The notes under the pieces were generated by a model, which did not search any database, was not told the origin of the DNA, and saw only the letters and a list, made by a program, of their open reading frames with translations. From the NCBI GenBank assembly GCA_020633205.1, contig JACKEB010000011.1, forward strand, positions 620,001 through 684,000: a DNA stretch of 64,000 nucleotides. The letters are read 5' to 3'. Made by a program: the position numbers and the translations under genes. This DNA is from Polyangiaceae bacterium (GTDB lineage Bacteria; Myxococcota_A; Polyangia; Polyangiales; Polyangiaceae). This document shows positions 27,909 to 36,186 of this stretch, in pieces; position 1 is the stretch's first letter; every line of letters begins with the position of its first letter.

Positions 27909-28910
27909 TCAAGTCGGCGTCTCGACGTCGTCCCAGTCAGCGTCCTGGAAACGGGTGAGCCAGTTCAAGGCGTAGTGACGCTCGAAGACGACGCCGGGAT
28001 CCAGATCCGCGTCGAGCTCCGTGCCTCGGACCCGCGCGTCGGTGGTGGCCCAGTGCAGGCGATAGTGCAGGTCCAACGCGTCGAGGATCTGCGCCGCGGG
28101 GCGCAGACGTTGCGGCGGCTTCGAACCCTTCAGCGCGCGCACACAGCCGGGGACATCACAAATTCCTTCAGGAAAATGTAGATCCTCGAAGGCTCCCGTG
28201 GCCCAGAGCAGCACGTACAGGCCTTCGTAGCGCCACAAGAACTGCGTGGCATCGTGTTGGCTCGGCTGCTGCGTCTCGACGAAGGCGCGCTCGTTTGGGG
28301 TCAGCGCCTGTTCGCTACCGGGCACCATCTCGAACAGCTCCGCGGCTTGAACCAATGGCGGTGAGCTTAGCGCTGTCTCCGCGCGGATAGCGACTGCGGC
28401 CAGGCCCATGCAACGTTCGTGGACCGCTGCGGGTTCTCTCAGCAACACCTCGCACTCGCCGATCACCGGGGGCAAGCTCGCCGGGACTCGGATCTGAAGC
28501 TCTGACAGTTGTTGATGGCTTCGCTGGTAGCGCTTGCCGGCATCTTCGGGGTACGGCTCGCGAGCCTCCTCGTCGAACTTTCCGTTTGCGCCGAGCAGCA
28601 CGCGGCCGTCCGGCGCGAGGATGGCTCCGTCGGTGGAAAACAAGATCGCGTTGGCTTCGGCGGCCCACGCCGCGACCGCGTCCAGCGCGGCCTCCTCGAC
28701 CTCGAACGCGAACTGATGCTGCACCCGCTGGACGTGTTGGATCAGATGGAACTTGCGCTGATCCATCTGCTCCTTTCCGCGACTGAAGATGTAGCCACAG
28801 AAGCCGTGCAGGTGCTCCCCAAGCTCGGCACGCATCGCGCTACTCACGAGCTGATGGGGGAAGCTGAGCGGGGGCGGGGTGCGATGGGTGGCGTAGGCGT
28901 TCAGCAGCAT
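27909..28910 (-). CDS. DUF4272 family protein
   Basis: 333 residues from ATG 28910; the frame opens 22 codons earlier. The C-terminal half has the DUF4272 pattern: WRYEGLYVLLWATGAFEDL, LDALDLHYRLHWATTDARV and GVVFERHYALNWL. The N-terminal half is a separate domain with a Gly-Phe-Cys-Gly-Tyr segment. DUF4272 has no established role. It is divergent from the GH13 lipoprotein 76 bases away. Confidence 0.82.
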   Translation of the reverse strand: MLLNAYATHRTPPPLSFPHQLVSSAMRAELGEHLHGFCGYIFSRGKEQMDQRKFHLIQHVQRVQHQFAFEVEEAALDAVAAWAAEANAILFSTDGAILAPDGRVLLGANGKFDEEAREPYPEDAGKRYQRSHQQLSELQIRVPASLPPVIGECEVLLREPAAVHERCMGLAAVAIRAETALSSPPLVQAAELFEMVPGSEQALTPNERAFVETQQPSQHDATQFLWRYEGLYVLLWATGAFEDLHFPEGICDVPGCVRALKGSKPPQRLRPAAQILDALDLHYRLHWATTDARVRGTELDADLDPGVVFERHYALNWLTRFQDADWDDVETPT

Positions 28911-28985
28911 GGCGCGGAACACTACCAAACTGCGATAGACGGAACCCAGGTGACGCGGCGCTCGCTTTCGGCGCACTATTCTCCC

Positions 28986-30665
28986 ATGGGTAAACGCGCC
29001 GCCGTCCGCGGCTCTCGGCTGACTCGAACGCTCGCTGCAACATCCCTTGGGCTAGCCGCAGCGTTGAGCGTGCCGGCGTGCTCCAGTGACGAGAGCTCTC
29101 CCCCCCAAGAACAAACTCCCGATTGGGACGCGAAGGCGACGGAGCTATTGAGCGGGCCGAACTGGTATCGCCACGCGGTGTTCTATGAAGTCTACGTGCG
29201 CTCATTCCAAGACTCCGATGGCGACGGCATCGGTGATTTCAAGGGCCTGACGTCCAAGCTCGATTACCTCAAGGAACTGGGCGTCGATGGGATTTGGCTG
29301 ATGCCCATCATGCCGTCGCCGTTCGTGGACTCGGGGTATGACGTCGCGGATTATCGCGGCATCAACCCGGACTACGGCACGATGGATGACTTCGACGCCT
29401 TCCTGAAGGCGGCGCACGACAAGGGCATTCGGGTGATCATCGACTTGGTGTTGAACCACACGTCGGACCAGCATGCTTGGTTCACCGAGTCGCGCTCGAG
29501 CAAGGACAACCCCAAGGCGGACTGGTACGTCTGGTCTGACACCGAGGGTACGCCGAACAACGGTTGCGGGACGCATCAAGCCGTGTTCGGAGATTCTGCG
29601 TGGCAATTTGATGAGACGCGGCAGCAATACTACTTTCATCGCTTCTATCCGGGGCAGCCGGACCTGAACTACGAAAACCCCGAGGTGGTGAAGGAGACGT
29701 TGGATATCGCGCGTTTCTGGCTTGAAAAGGGCGTGGACGGCTTCCGCTGCGATGTCATCAGCCTGCTCTACGAGTCGGCGACCGACTGCGGCTTTTTGGA
29801 TGAGACCAAGGACTACATCAAGCAGCTACGCGGCGTCGTCGACGAGTACCCTGACGCTGTTCTCCTCGCGGAACCGACCGACTTGACCAACTCGACGGAG
29901 TACTTCGGGAGTGGTCAGGACATGTTCCACATGACCTTCAACTTCGGCTACGGCTACTTCTGGAATTTTCATTTTGGGGGAGGGTTGGCGCAACCCATCA
30001 GCGATGTGTTCCAACGTACCCTCGACGAGTATCCGGCGGGGGCGCAAGACGCGCTGGTGATTGGCAGCCACGATGTCTCGCGCGCTTGGGTGAATGCCGG
30101 CAGCAGTGAGGAGCGCTACAAGCTGGCAGCCCTGGTGCAGCTCACCATGAAAGGCTCGCCTTTCATCTACTACGGAGAAGAAGTGGCGATTCGTCCGAGT
30201 GACGACAGCATCATCGACTTCCGTGACGAAGCCCGCTCGCCGCTGCCTTGGAATGACCAAGCGCCAGGTTATGGGTTCACTACGGGGACGCCGTGGTTGG
30301 CCTTCGGACCAGACCTTGCGGAAACGAACATCGCGGCTCAGCAGGCCAGTTCGAGTTCGATGTACGCCTTCTATCGCTCGATTCTGGATCTAAGACGCGG
30401 CCGCGCAGTGTGGGGCAACGGCGAGCTCCGGCTGCTCACTCCCTCCGACCCCGCGGTGCTGGCTTACCTGCGGTACGACGCAGATTTGCGCTACCTGGTC
30501 GTGCTGAACTTGGGCTTCGTGGAGAGCCAGACCAACCTGAGCGCTGCTGAGCTTGGCGCAACCCAGGGTGAGGGGGTGCTGGGCAACACCAGCCTGAGCT
30601 TCGAGACAGACAGTGCGAGCCTCAGCATTCCGCCCCAGGGCTACGGCATCTTCGAGTTGCGCTGA
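28986..30665 (+). CDS. GH13 alpha-amylase-family lipoprotein
   Basis: 559 residues from ATG 28986; the open frame extends upstream without a better start. A leader ends LSVPAC. The (beta/alpha)8 core shows YEVYVRSFQDSDGDGIGDFK, DLVLNHTSDQHAWF, GFRCDVI with nucleophile Asp256, LLAEP with acid/base Glu296, and GSHDVSR with Asp363; the usual N of NHD is S. The D-x-D-x-DGIGD start and QPDLNYENPEV are typical of oligo-1,6-glucosidase/trehalose-synthase-type GH13 enzymes. It acts outside the cytoplasm on alpha-glucans; exact bond specificity is not decided. The stop overlaps the next start by one base (TGATG), so the gene is coupled to the small membrane protein after it. Confidence 0.92.
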   Translation: MGKRAAVRGSRLTRTLAATSLGLAAALSVPACSSDESSPPQEQTPDWDAKATELLSGPNWYRHAVFYEVYVRSFQDSDGDGIGDFKGLTSKLDYLKELGVDGIWLMPIMPSPFVDSGYDVADYRGINPDYGTMDDFDAFLKAAHDKGIRVIIDLVLNHTSDQHAWFTESRSSKDNPKADWYVWSDTEGTPNNGCGTHQAVFGDSAWQFDETRQQYYFHRFYPGQPDLNYENPEVVKETLDIARFWLEKGVDGFRCDVISLLYESATDCGFLDETKDYIKQLRGVVDEYPDAVLLAEPTDLTNSTEYFGSGQDMFHMTFNFGYGYFWNFHFGGGLAQPISDVFQRTLDEYPAGAQDALVIGSHDVSRAWVNAGSSEERYKLAALVQLTMKGSPFIYYGEEVAIRPSDDSIIDFRDEARSPLPWNDQAPGYGFTTGTPWLAFGPDLAETNIAAQQASSSSMYAFYRSILDLRRGRAVWGNGELRLLTPSDPAVLAYLRYDADLRYLVVLNLGFVESQTNLSAAELGATQGEGVLGNTSLSFETDSASLSIPPQGYGIFELR

Positions 30666-31114
30666 TGCGCCGTCCCGGTTTGCTGGTGCTCGGTGTTGGG
30701 CTGGTGATTGGCGGGCTTGGCGTCAGCGTGTACGTCGGGAAGGCTCGGCTCGATCAAAAGCATATCCGTAAGGAAGCAGACTCGGTGACGTGGCAGCTGG
30801 CGATGAAGGTCGCGTCCTGCGGTGAGCCGTTGCCCATCAGTAGTCGTCCCGTACCGAGCGCTGTGCCTGGCCCCGATGGGTACGAGAGCACGGGGGACGA
30901 CTGGCTTCAGCCGGCGTTCGACTGCAACCGGTCGCCGGTCTTGCTACCGAAGCGCTTCCATTCTTCGTACCAGTGGGTCCGAGACTCCTCGACGAGTGGT
31001 CGCGTCGTCGCCGCCGCGGATTTCGATGGCGACGGAGGACTCGACCGCGTGGAGTCCGCGGTGACTTGCGTCGCAGGGAGCTGCAGCGCGGACCCTCCGA
31101 TGCTCATGCCGTGA
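30665..31114 (+). CDS. Membrane-anchored Cys/acidic-loop protein, paralog A
   Basis: 149 residues from ATG 30665, coupled to the GH13 gene by TGATG. An N-terminal hydrophobic helix (about 5-24) is followed by KEADSVTWQLAMKVASCGEP. The shared domain has VASCGEPLP, DDWLQPAFDC, SYQWVRDSSTSGR, AADFDGDGGLDR and a final VTCVAGSC. The same pattern recurs in four genes downstream. The acidic D-x-D-G-D loop resembles a calcium-binding loop. It overlaps the end of the opposing HD gene by 11 bases. Likely location is the inner membrane with the domain in the periplasm. Confidence 0.8.
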   Translation: MRRPGLLVLGVGLVIGGLGVSVYVGKARLDQKHIRKEADSVTWQLAMKVASCGEPLPISSRPVPSAVPGPDGYESTGDDWLQPAFDCNRSPVLLPKRFHSSYQWVRDSSTSGRVVAAADFDGDGGLDRVESAVTCVAGSCSADPPMLMP

Positions 31115-31673
31115 GGGGCTTGGGCTTGCCAGCCCGCTCGCACACCCGGTCGAAGCAAGCCCGCGCTAGCAGGACGTCGTAGTCTCGGAAGTTCTTTGGG
31201 TTCCGCCAGAACTCCTCCAGGCGGCCGCGCTGTTGGGACTCGTAGACGAGCACCTTGATCATCATCTGCAGTTTGTCCGCTGCGCGGACGATACGTGCTT
31301 CGAGGGTTTCGGCGCGCTCCAGCTCTTCGTGCAGGGCATGCCACGCGGGGGGCAAGAGGCTGTGAAAGAGCGACGACTCGAGCTTGGTCAGCTCGGCGTC
31401 GAGCTCTGGCGTCTTCGAGGGCATCGGGATGTCGCCGGTGCGGGCCTCTGGCGCGTCATGGGAAAGCGCCAAGCGCAGCACGCGCTCCCCGTCTACCGTT
31501 GCTCCCTCGGCTCTGAGTCCATCGACTAACAGCGCGGAAACAACCGCAACGCCGTAGCTGTGGTCCGCCAGCGATTCGCAGGGCCGAATCCCTCGGAGCA
31601 GCCAACCGGTGCGCGGCAGCTCCGACAGCGGATCCAGCTTCATGCAGGTGTCGATGAGCAGGTCAGGGGTCAT
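31104..31673 (-). CDS. HD domain hydrolase, YfbR/HDDC2-like nucleotidase
   Basis: 189 residues from ATG 31673. HD motifs are ADHSYGVA with the first metal His and LSHDAPEARTGDI with the HD pair and a downstream Asp, matching the YfbR/HDDC2 type of 5'-deoxynucleotidase. An alpha-helical tail follows. It would dephosphorylate deoxynucleoside monophosphates, with a divalent metal. It lies between paralogs A and B on the opposite strand and appears unrelated to them. Confidence 0.85.
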   Translation of the reverse strand: MTPDLLIDTCMKLDPLSELPRTGWLLRGIRPCESLADHSYGVAVVSALLVDGLRAEGATVDGERVLRLALSHDAPEARTGDIPMPSKTPELDAELTKLESSLFHSLLPPAWHALHEELERAETLEARIVRAADKLQMMIKVLVYESQQRGRLEEFWRNPKNFRDYDVLLARACFDRVCERAGKPKPLTA

Positions 31674-31731
31674 GGCGGCCCACCGTAGCTGCTCTGCCCC
31701 TTGTCGCCAGCACAATGCTACTGTGCGGCCC

Positions 31732-32280
31732 GTGAGCTACGTTGATCAGCCTCCGCCTCAGGGCGCCTACCCACCAGGTCCTGGCGGCCCACCACCCAAG
31801 TCCTCGTCGACGGCTACGATCCTCATCGTGCTCGCGGTCGTTGGGGTGCTGGTTGTCGTCATTGTGGGTGTCCTCGCTGCGCTCGGTATCTACGGCGTGC
31901 GCTCGTACACCGTGAAGGCGAAGGCCGCGGAGGGGCTGAGCGGCGCCTCCGTGTTGGCTCGCGGGATCGCCGCTTGCGGTGAGAAGCAAAGCGGCAAGCT
32001 CCCAGAAACGAGCGTCGCCGTTCCGTCGACGCCACCCGCGGGTGTGAAGTACATGAGCACGTCGAGCGACTGGACGGACCCTGCGTTCACGTGTGCCTAC
32101 TTCGCGATGAGCACGCCGCAGTACTTCTCGTACCAGTGGGTGAAGGAGTCGGACACTCGTGGGCGCGCAGTCGCCCTCGCGGACATGGATGCGGACGGCA
32201 CGGCTGAGCAACGCGTCGAGGTGGTAGTGGAGTGTGTGGGTAGCACGTGTACCGCGAAGCCGGCGACCACTGGGCCCTGA
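31732..32280 (+). CDS. Membrane-anchored Cys/acidic-loop protein, paralog B (pilin-like N-terminus)
   Basis: 182 residues from a GTG at 31732. It begins with a Pro/Gly-rich cytoplasmic tail, then a long helix (STATILIVLAVVGVLVVVIV onward) running into LAALGIYGVRSYTVKAKAAEG, which resembles the N-terminal helix of myxobacterial pilin-like proteins, without the classical G-FTLIE cleavage site. The domain shows AACGEK, DWTDPAFTC, SYQWVKESDTRGRAV, ADMDADGTAEQR and a final CVGSTC. Same family as A, C and E. Confidence 0.8.
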   Translation: MSYVDQPPPQGAYPPGPGGPPPKSSSTATILIVLAVVGVLVVVIVGVLAALGIYGVRSYTVKAKAAEGLSGASVLARGIAACGEKQSGKLPETSVAVPSTPPAGVKYMSTSSDWTDPAFTCAYFAMSTPQYFSYQWVKESDTRGRAVALADMDADGTAEQRVEVVVECVGSTCTAKPATTGP

Positions 32281-32287
32281 TACGGTG

Positions 32288-32303
32288 ATTACCGTAAGGT
32301 AAT
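32288..32303 (+). promoter_or_regulatory. Palindrome covering the Shine-Dalgarno of paralog C
   Basis: ATTACC-GTAA-GGTAAT. The AAGG that would serve as ribosome-binding site for the GTG at 32309 lies in its loop and right arm, so a hairpin or a bound protein would block initiation. Related to the palindrome at 12754-12771. Confidence 0.55.
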
Positions 32304-32308
32304 TATCC

Positions 32309-32794
32309 GTGGCGCCCTCTGCCAACAGCTCCAGTCGCACCACGCTGTGGATCGTGCTCGGTGTCGGCGGGTTGTTTGTATTCGGCCTGGTCTCTCTGCT
32401 GGTGCTCGGCGGTTACCTCTACGTCAAGGATCAGCGTCTGCTCGAGGAGGCGGAGAAAGACACCGCGCGCCTCGCCAAGCGGGTGGCGGCGTGCGGAGCT
32501 CCGCTTCCGGAGTCCACCGAAGCGGTGCCGAAGGATGTCCCTTCGAAGCCCTTCGACAGCGCTCCAGGTGACTGGGCTGCGCCGGCCTTCACCTGCGAAG
32601 GAGGCACGTTCACGCCATCGCGCCCTCAGCTCTATCGCTTCCGTTGGTTGAAGGAGAGCGATCAAAAGGGGCGAGTGATTGGCGAGGGTGACGCGAACTT
32701 CGACGGTAAAGTCGATACGACCATCGAGTCCGAAGTCGACTGTACCTCTGGCAGCTGTGAGGTGATCACGCCGCACGTCAAGAGTCACTTTTGA
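32309..32794 (+). CDS. Membrane-anchored Cys/acidic-loop protein, paralog C
   Basis: 161 residues from a GTG at 32309. Short Ser-rich tail, membrane helix (about 12-35), then RLLEEAEKDTARLAKRVAAC and the shared domain: ACGAPLP, DWAAPAFTC, FRWLKESDQKGR, DANFDGKVDT and CTSGSC. The acidic loop is D-x-x-F-D-G, a slight departure from A and E. It lies 28 bases after paralog B on the same strand. Confidence 0.8.
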   Translation: MAPSANSSSRTTLWIVLGVGGLFVFGLVSLLVLGGYLYVKDQRLLEEAEKDTARLAKRVAACGAPLPESTEAVPKDVPSKPFDSAPGDWAAPAFTCEGGTFTPSRPQLYRFRWLKESDQKGRVIGEGDANFDGKVDTTIESEVDCTSGSCEVITPHVKSHF

Positions 32795-32868
32795 GCAGAC
32801 GGCCGCTGCCGCGCGGCAGCTGTCGGTGGCCCTTGCAGCTGAGGTTGGGGTGGTCCACACTCGGGCTT

Positions 32869-33075
32869 GTGAGTTACGTGGATGAGCCCCAAGACGGGAG
32901 TCAGGTGCAACCCCAAGGCCGGCCAGGCATGTCTCGTGGCGCAAAGATTGCCATCGGCATTGGCGTTGCGTTCTTCCTGCTGTGGTTCGTCGTTCCCTTC
33001 TTCTACGGGATGTACACCTACACGCAACACGCGAAGGAGCTTCGCGAGGCTCCGGCGAACGCGGCGACTCGTTGA
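32869..33075 (+). CDS. Truncated family member, paralog D (anchor only)
   Basis: 68 residues from a GTG at 32869, whose SYVDEP start matches paralog B (SYVDQP) and parallels the YVDDEP start of paralog E. After a charged linker comes a hydrophobic helix (IAIGIGVAFFLLWFVVPFF) and a short end with stop. The Cys/acidic-loop domain is absent. It may be a remnant of a full-length gene that lost its 3' part or a functional small membrane peptide. Its in-frame neighbourhood shows no remains of the lost domain before paralog E. Confidence 0.6.
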   Translation: MSYVDEPQDGSQVQPQGRPGMSRGAKIAIGIGVAFFLLWFVVPFFYGMYTYTQHAKELREAPANAATR

Positions 33076-33138
33076 ACTGGAACGCCTCGTTCGTAGCGAT
33101 CACATGGGTTGCTGTGCGGAAATGTTCGTGGAGGCGGT

Positions 33139-33708
33139 GTGTACGTCGACGATGAGCCTGAACCTCCAGCGCCACCCAGGGATCCGCACGTCGAGGCAGA
33201 GTCGGCTGAGTCGTTTCTAGATCGCCGGGGGCCGCGACTCTTGATGTTGGCCTTCGCGCTAGCGACGCTTCTGGTGTGCGCGAGCGTGCTCGGCTACGAG
33301 CACATCGACCGAAGCGTGCAGACAGCGAGGTGCGAGCAAGACATGCTCGCCGCGGAGGAGTGGCAGCGATTGATCGAGAGCTGCGGAGCGCCCCTTCCAC
33401 CTAGCTCCGCGCCCGTGCCGCCAGACGTGCCGCGCGGGGTTAGCGTGACCACTTCACCTTCAGACTGGAAGCAGCCAGCGACCCGGTGCGGCGCTCGAGA
33501 GTTCAGCGTGTCAGGGCCCCAGCTGCATTCGTTCCGCTGGGAGCGAATCTCGAGTCTGGCAGATGGGGGAGAGGTCATCATCGAGGCCGACCTTGATGGC
33601 GACGGGGCGGTGGATCACAAGGCGCGCTTCGCCGTGATCTGTGACCACCGCGGCTGCCTGGTCGGGGACGCCATGGAGGACGGCTACTGCGATCCCGCGC
33701 CAGATTGA
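33139..33708 (+). CDS. Membrane-anchored Cys/acidic-loop protein, paralog E
   Basis: 189 residues from GTG 33139 with GGAGG just upstream. A Pro/Glu-rich tail, a membrane helix near residues 35-55, then IESCGAPLP, DWKQPATRC, SFRWERISSL, EADLDGDGAVDH and a Cys-rich end with CDHRGC. The domain is the most divergent of the five but keeps the four Cys positions and the acidic loop. It is the last member of the array. Confidence 0.8.
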   Translation: MYVDDEPEPPAPPRDPHVEAESAESFLDRRGPRLLMLAFALATLLVCASVLGYEHIDRSVQTARCEQDMLAAEEWQRLIESCGAPLPPSSAPVPPDVPRGVSVTTSPSDWKQPATRCGAREFSVSGPQLHSFRWERISSLADGGEVIIEADLDGDGAVDHKARFAVICDHRGCLVGDAMEDGYCDPAPD

Positions 33709-33847
33709 CGACAACTCCCGGCGTCGCGCGCAGCTTGTGGTACCACTCGCCGCGCTGCGCCGTGGAGGGCGCTGCGCTGGACCTCACCCCCAACCCTTGA
33801 AGCACCCGCTGCGGTCGAGACGACTTGCGGCAAAGGAGAGCTGAGCT

Positions 33848-34912
33848 GTGGCGAAGACGAACCCCGGTAACTTCTTCGAAGACTTTCAGACCGGCAGCGA
33901 GCTGGTGCATGCCGTGCCGCGCACCGTGACCGAAGGGGATCAAGCGCTCTACATCGGCCTGACCGGGGACCGCTATCCTTTGCACTGCTCTGCGGAGTTT
34001 GCGAGGAGCCTCGGCTACCAGCGCGAGACGGTTAACGACCTACTTACTTTCCATATGGTATTTGGGAAGACGGTCAACGACGTGTCGCTGAATGCAGTCG
34101 CGAACCTGGGCTACGCGGGCCTTCGCTTCCTTCAGCCGGTTTACCCTGGGGATACGCTCCGCTCGGTGTCGACGGTGATCGGCAAGAAGGAGAACACCAG
34201 CGGCAAGAACGGCATCGTCTGGGTCAAGACCCTCGGCACCAATCAGCGCGGGGAGGCGGTGCTCGAATACTACCGCTGGGTGATGGTGAACAAGCGCGAC
34301 CCGGGCACGCCGACCGGCGCTGCGGATAAGCCGAGCATGCCCGCCCTGGTGGAGCCGAAGGACTTGGTGGTGCCGAGCTGCCTGAGCCTGGAGAAGTACG
34401 AGCCGTGGCCCGCCGGCGGCAGCTACTGGGAAGACTACGAAAAAGGCGAAAAGATCGACCACGTCGACGGCATGACGATCGAAGAGAGCGAACATGCAAT
34501 TGCCACGCGGCTATATCAAAACACGGCTAAGGTGCATTTCGATGGCCACAACGCCGCGAAGACTCGCTTCAAGAAGCGCCTGATGTACGGTGGCCACGTG
34601 ATCAGCGTTGCCCGCGCGCTGTCGTTCAACGGCATGGAGCGCGCCCTGGGCATCCTGGCGTTCAACGCTGGCGCCCACGCGAACCCGACGTTCGCCGGAG
34701 ACACCATCTTCGCCTACAGCGAGGTGCTCGACAAAGCCGACCTCGGGCGGCCTGATGTTGGCGCGCTGCGGGTGCGCGTGGTTGCGAGCAAGAACGTCGA
34801 CCAGCCTTCCAGTGAGCTACCGCTCAAGGTCGAGCAAGACGGCAAGAGCGTCTACAACTCGAGCGTCGTGCTCGACTTGGACTACTGGCTATTGCTGCCG
34901 AAGGCGCGCTGA
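33848..34912 (+). CDS. mch: Double-MaoC hydratase, mesaconyl-CoA hydratase-like
   Basis: 354 residues from GTG 33848 with GGAG upstream. It opens NPGNFFEDFQTGSELVHAVP, and VNDLLTFHMVFGKTVNDVSL and ANLGYAGLRFLQPVYPGDT match the mesaconyl-CoA hydratase group of MaoC proteins, with a second MaoC half after residue 180. This enzyme interconverts mesaconyl-C1-CoA and beta-methylmalyl-CoA in the ethylmalonyl-CoA pathway. The rest of the pathway (ccr, ecm, mcl) is not in the window, so the pathway assignment rests on this one gene. Start of a pair with the Nudix gene, 21 bases apart. Confidence 0.85.
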   Translation: MAKTNPGNFFEDFQTGSELVHAVPRTVTEGDQALYIGLTGDRYPLHCSAEFARSLGYQRETVNDLLTFHMVFGKTVNDVSLNAVANLGYAGLRFLQPVYPGDTLRSVSTVIGKKENTSGKNGIVWVKTLGTNQRGEAVLEYYRWVMVNKRDPGTPTGAADKPSMPALVEPKDLVVPSCLSLEKYEPWPAGGSYWEDYEKGEKIDHVDGMTIEESEHAIATRLYQNTAKVHFDGHNAAKTRFKKRLMYGGHVISVARALSFNGMERALGILAFNAGAHANPTFAGDTIFAYSEVLDKADLGRPDVGALRVRVVASKNVDQPSSELPLKVEQDGKSVYNSSVVLDLDYWLLLPKAR

Positions 34913-34933
34913 GCAAGGCATCGCAGGAGACTC

Positions 34934-35443
34934 GTGGCCAAAGCTCAACAAGTCAGCGCGGGCATCTTGCTCTGGCGTCCGTCCCTTCTTTTTGGGGGAG
35001 GCGATCCGCAAGGAAACCAGGAGGCAGCTTACGAGTTCCTCCTGGCTCACCCGGGCGGCCCCTACTTCAAAAACAAGGACGAAGGCGCCTGGAGCATCCC
35101 CAAGGGCCTGCTCGAGTCGGGAGAGGACGCTGAAGCCGCTGCGTTGCGAGAGTTCCGGGAGGAGACCGGGCTCGACATCGAACTTTCGCTGGTCAGCCTG
35201 GGCGAGGTGAAGCTGAAGAGCGGCAAGCGTGTGTTGGGCTTTGCGGCGCAGGGAGACTGCGACGCTGCGAGCTTGCAGAGCAACACCTTCGAGGTGGAGT
35301 GGCCGCCTCGATCCGGGAGGAAACAAAGCTTCCCGGAGATCGACTGCTTCGAGTGGTTTGGCCCCCAGGCGGCCAAGGTGAAGCTCAACCCCGCTCAGGC
35401 GCTGTTCGTCGATCGCGCCCTGGAACACATCACCGCTGAGTAG
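34934..35443 (+). CDS. Nudix hydrolase
   Basis: 169 residues from GTG 34934 with AGGAG six bases upstream. The Nudix box is GLLESGEDAEAAALREFREE with the following TGL, matching G-x5-E-x7-REUXEE-x-GU, with all catalytic glutamates present. It hydrolyses nucleoside diphosphate-linked compounds; the substrate is not visible. The segment PYFKNKDEGAWSIPKG places it in the group of small NUDIX proteins found widely in bacteria. Confidence 0.92.
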   Translation: MAKAQQVSAGILLWRPSLLFGGGDPQGNQEAAYEFLLAHPGGPYFKNKDEGAWSIPKGLLESGEDAEAAALREFREETGLDIELSLVSLGEVKLKSGKRVLGFAAQGDCDAASLQSNTFEVEWPPRSGRKQSFPEIDCFEWFGPQAAKVKLNPAQALFVDRALEHITAE

Positions 35444-35465
35444 TCGCGCTGTCAGGCAGGCGGCG

Positions 35466-36131
35466 TCAGCGCGGCGGGCCGCAGTCCTCGGGGATGCCTC
35501 CCTCTGGGCTGACGTCGATGCCATCGCTGCAGATGTGCTCAGGCGCCTGGTCGTAGTGGGCTTCGTAGAAGTTCAGGAATGTTTCTTCGTCGAAGCAGTC
35601 GGCGTTGAGTGACCACTGCCACGCCGCGGCGGCCCACTTCGACTTGAGCCCCGGATCCGGCGTCAGGATCACGCGCTGGCGGTCGACGCCTTGCGCCGCG
35701 CAGAACACATCACCGGGCAGCTGCTCGTCGATCAACTTCTGGGCACGCGCGACCTCGTCGGCGCAGCCGCTCGGGCAGTTGTAGGAGAAGACCACCGCTC
35801 CGTGCTCCATGCCGTGGACCATGAATCCGTACGGTAGCGGGTCGGCGTAGGTCTTGAACTGGGGCCAGCTGCCATAGTGGTTGCCCGAGGTTGGCGGGCT
35901 GGATGGGTAGCTGACGTCCGAACAGATCTCGACGTGGGTCTGGCCGAAGTTGGGCCAATGCTGTGCGAGGGCGTTGCACGCGCCTGCTTCGACGGGCGGC
36001 TCAGCGTCGATCACCACGTCGGAGCCCGCGTCGCTGGAGGTGCCGCCGGTTCCGCCGGTGTCCGACGTGGACTCCCCGCAAGCGGCGGAAAGCAGCGCTA
36101 GCGCTACTAACGTAAGGGATCGAGTAAGCAT
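35466..36131 (-). CDS. DUF3105 lipoprotein
   Basis: 221 residues from ATG 36131. The signal ends LSAAC, then a short Gly/Ser/Thr linker. The domain has the DUF3105 hallmarks YPSSPPTSGNHYGSWPQF and MVHGMEHGAVVFSYNCP, with conserved His and Cys positions. DUF3105 proteins are exported and of unknown function. Convergent with the Nudix gene. Confidence 0.82.
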   Translation of the reverse strand: MLTRSLTLVALALLSAACGESTSDTGGTGGTSSDAGSDVVIDAEPPVEAGACNALAQHWPNFGQTHVEICSDVSYPSSPPTSGNHYGSWPQFKTYADPLPYGFMVHGMEHGAVVFSYNCPSGCADEVARAQKLIDEQLPGDVFCAAQGVDRQRVILTPDPGLKSKWAAAAWQWSLNADCFDEETFLNFYEAHYDQAPEHICSDGIDVSPEGGIPEDCGPPR

Positions 36132-36186
36132 CCTCGAAGCTGACCCCGGAGTCGACGGTCGGTCAAGCGCACCGCGATGACGGGCT

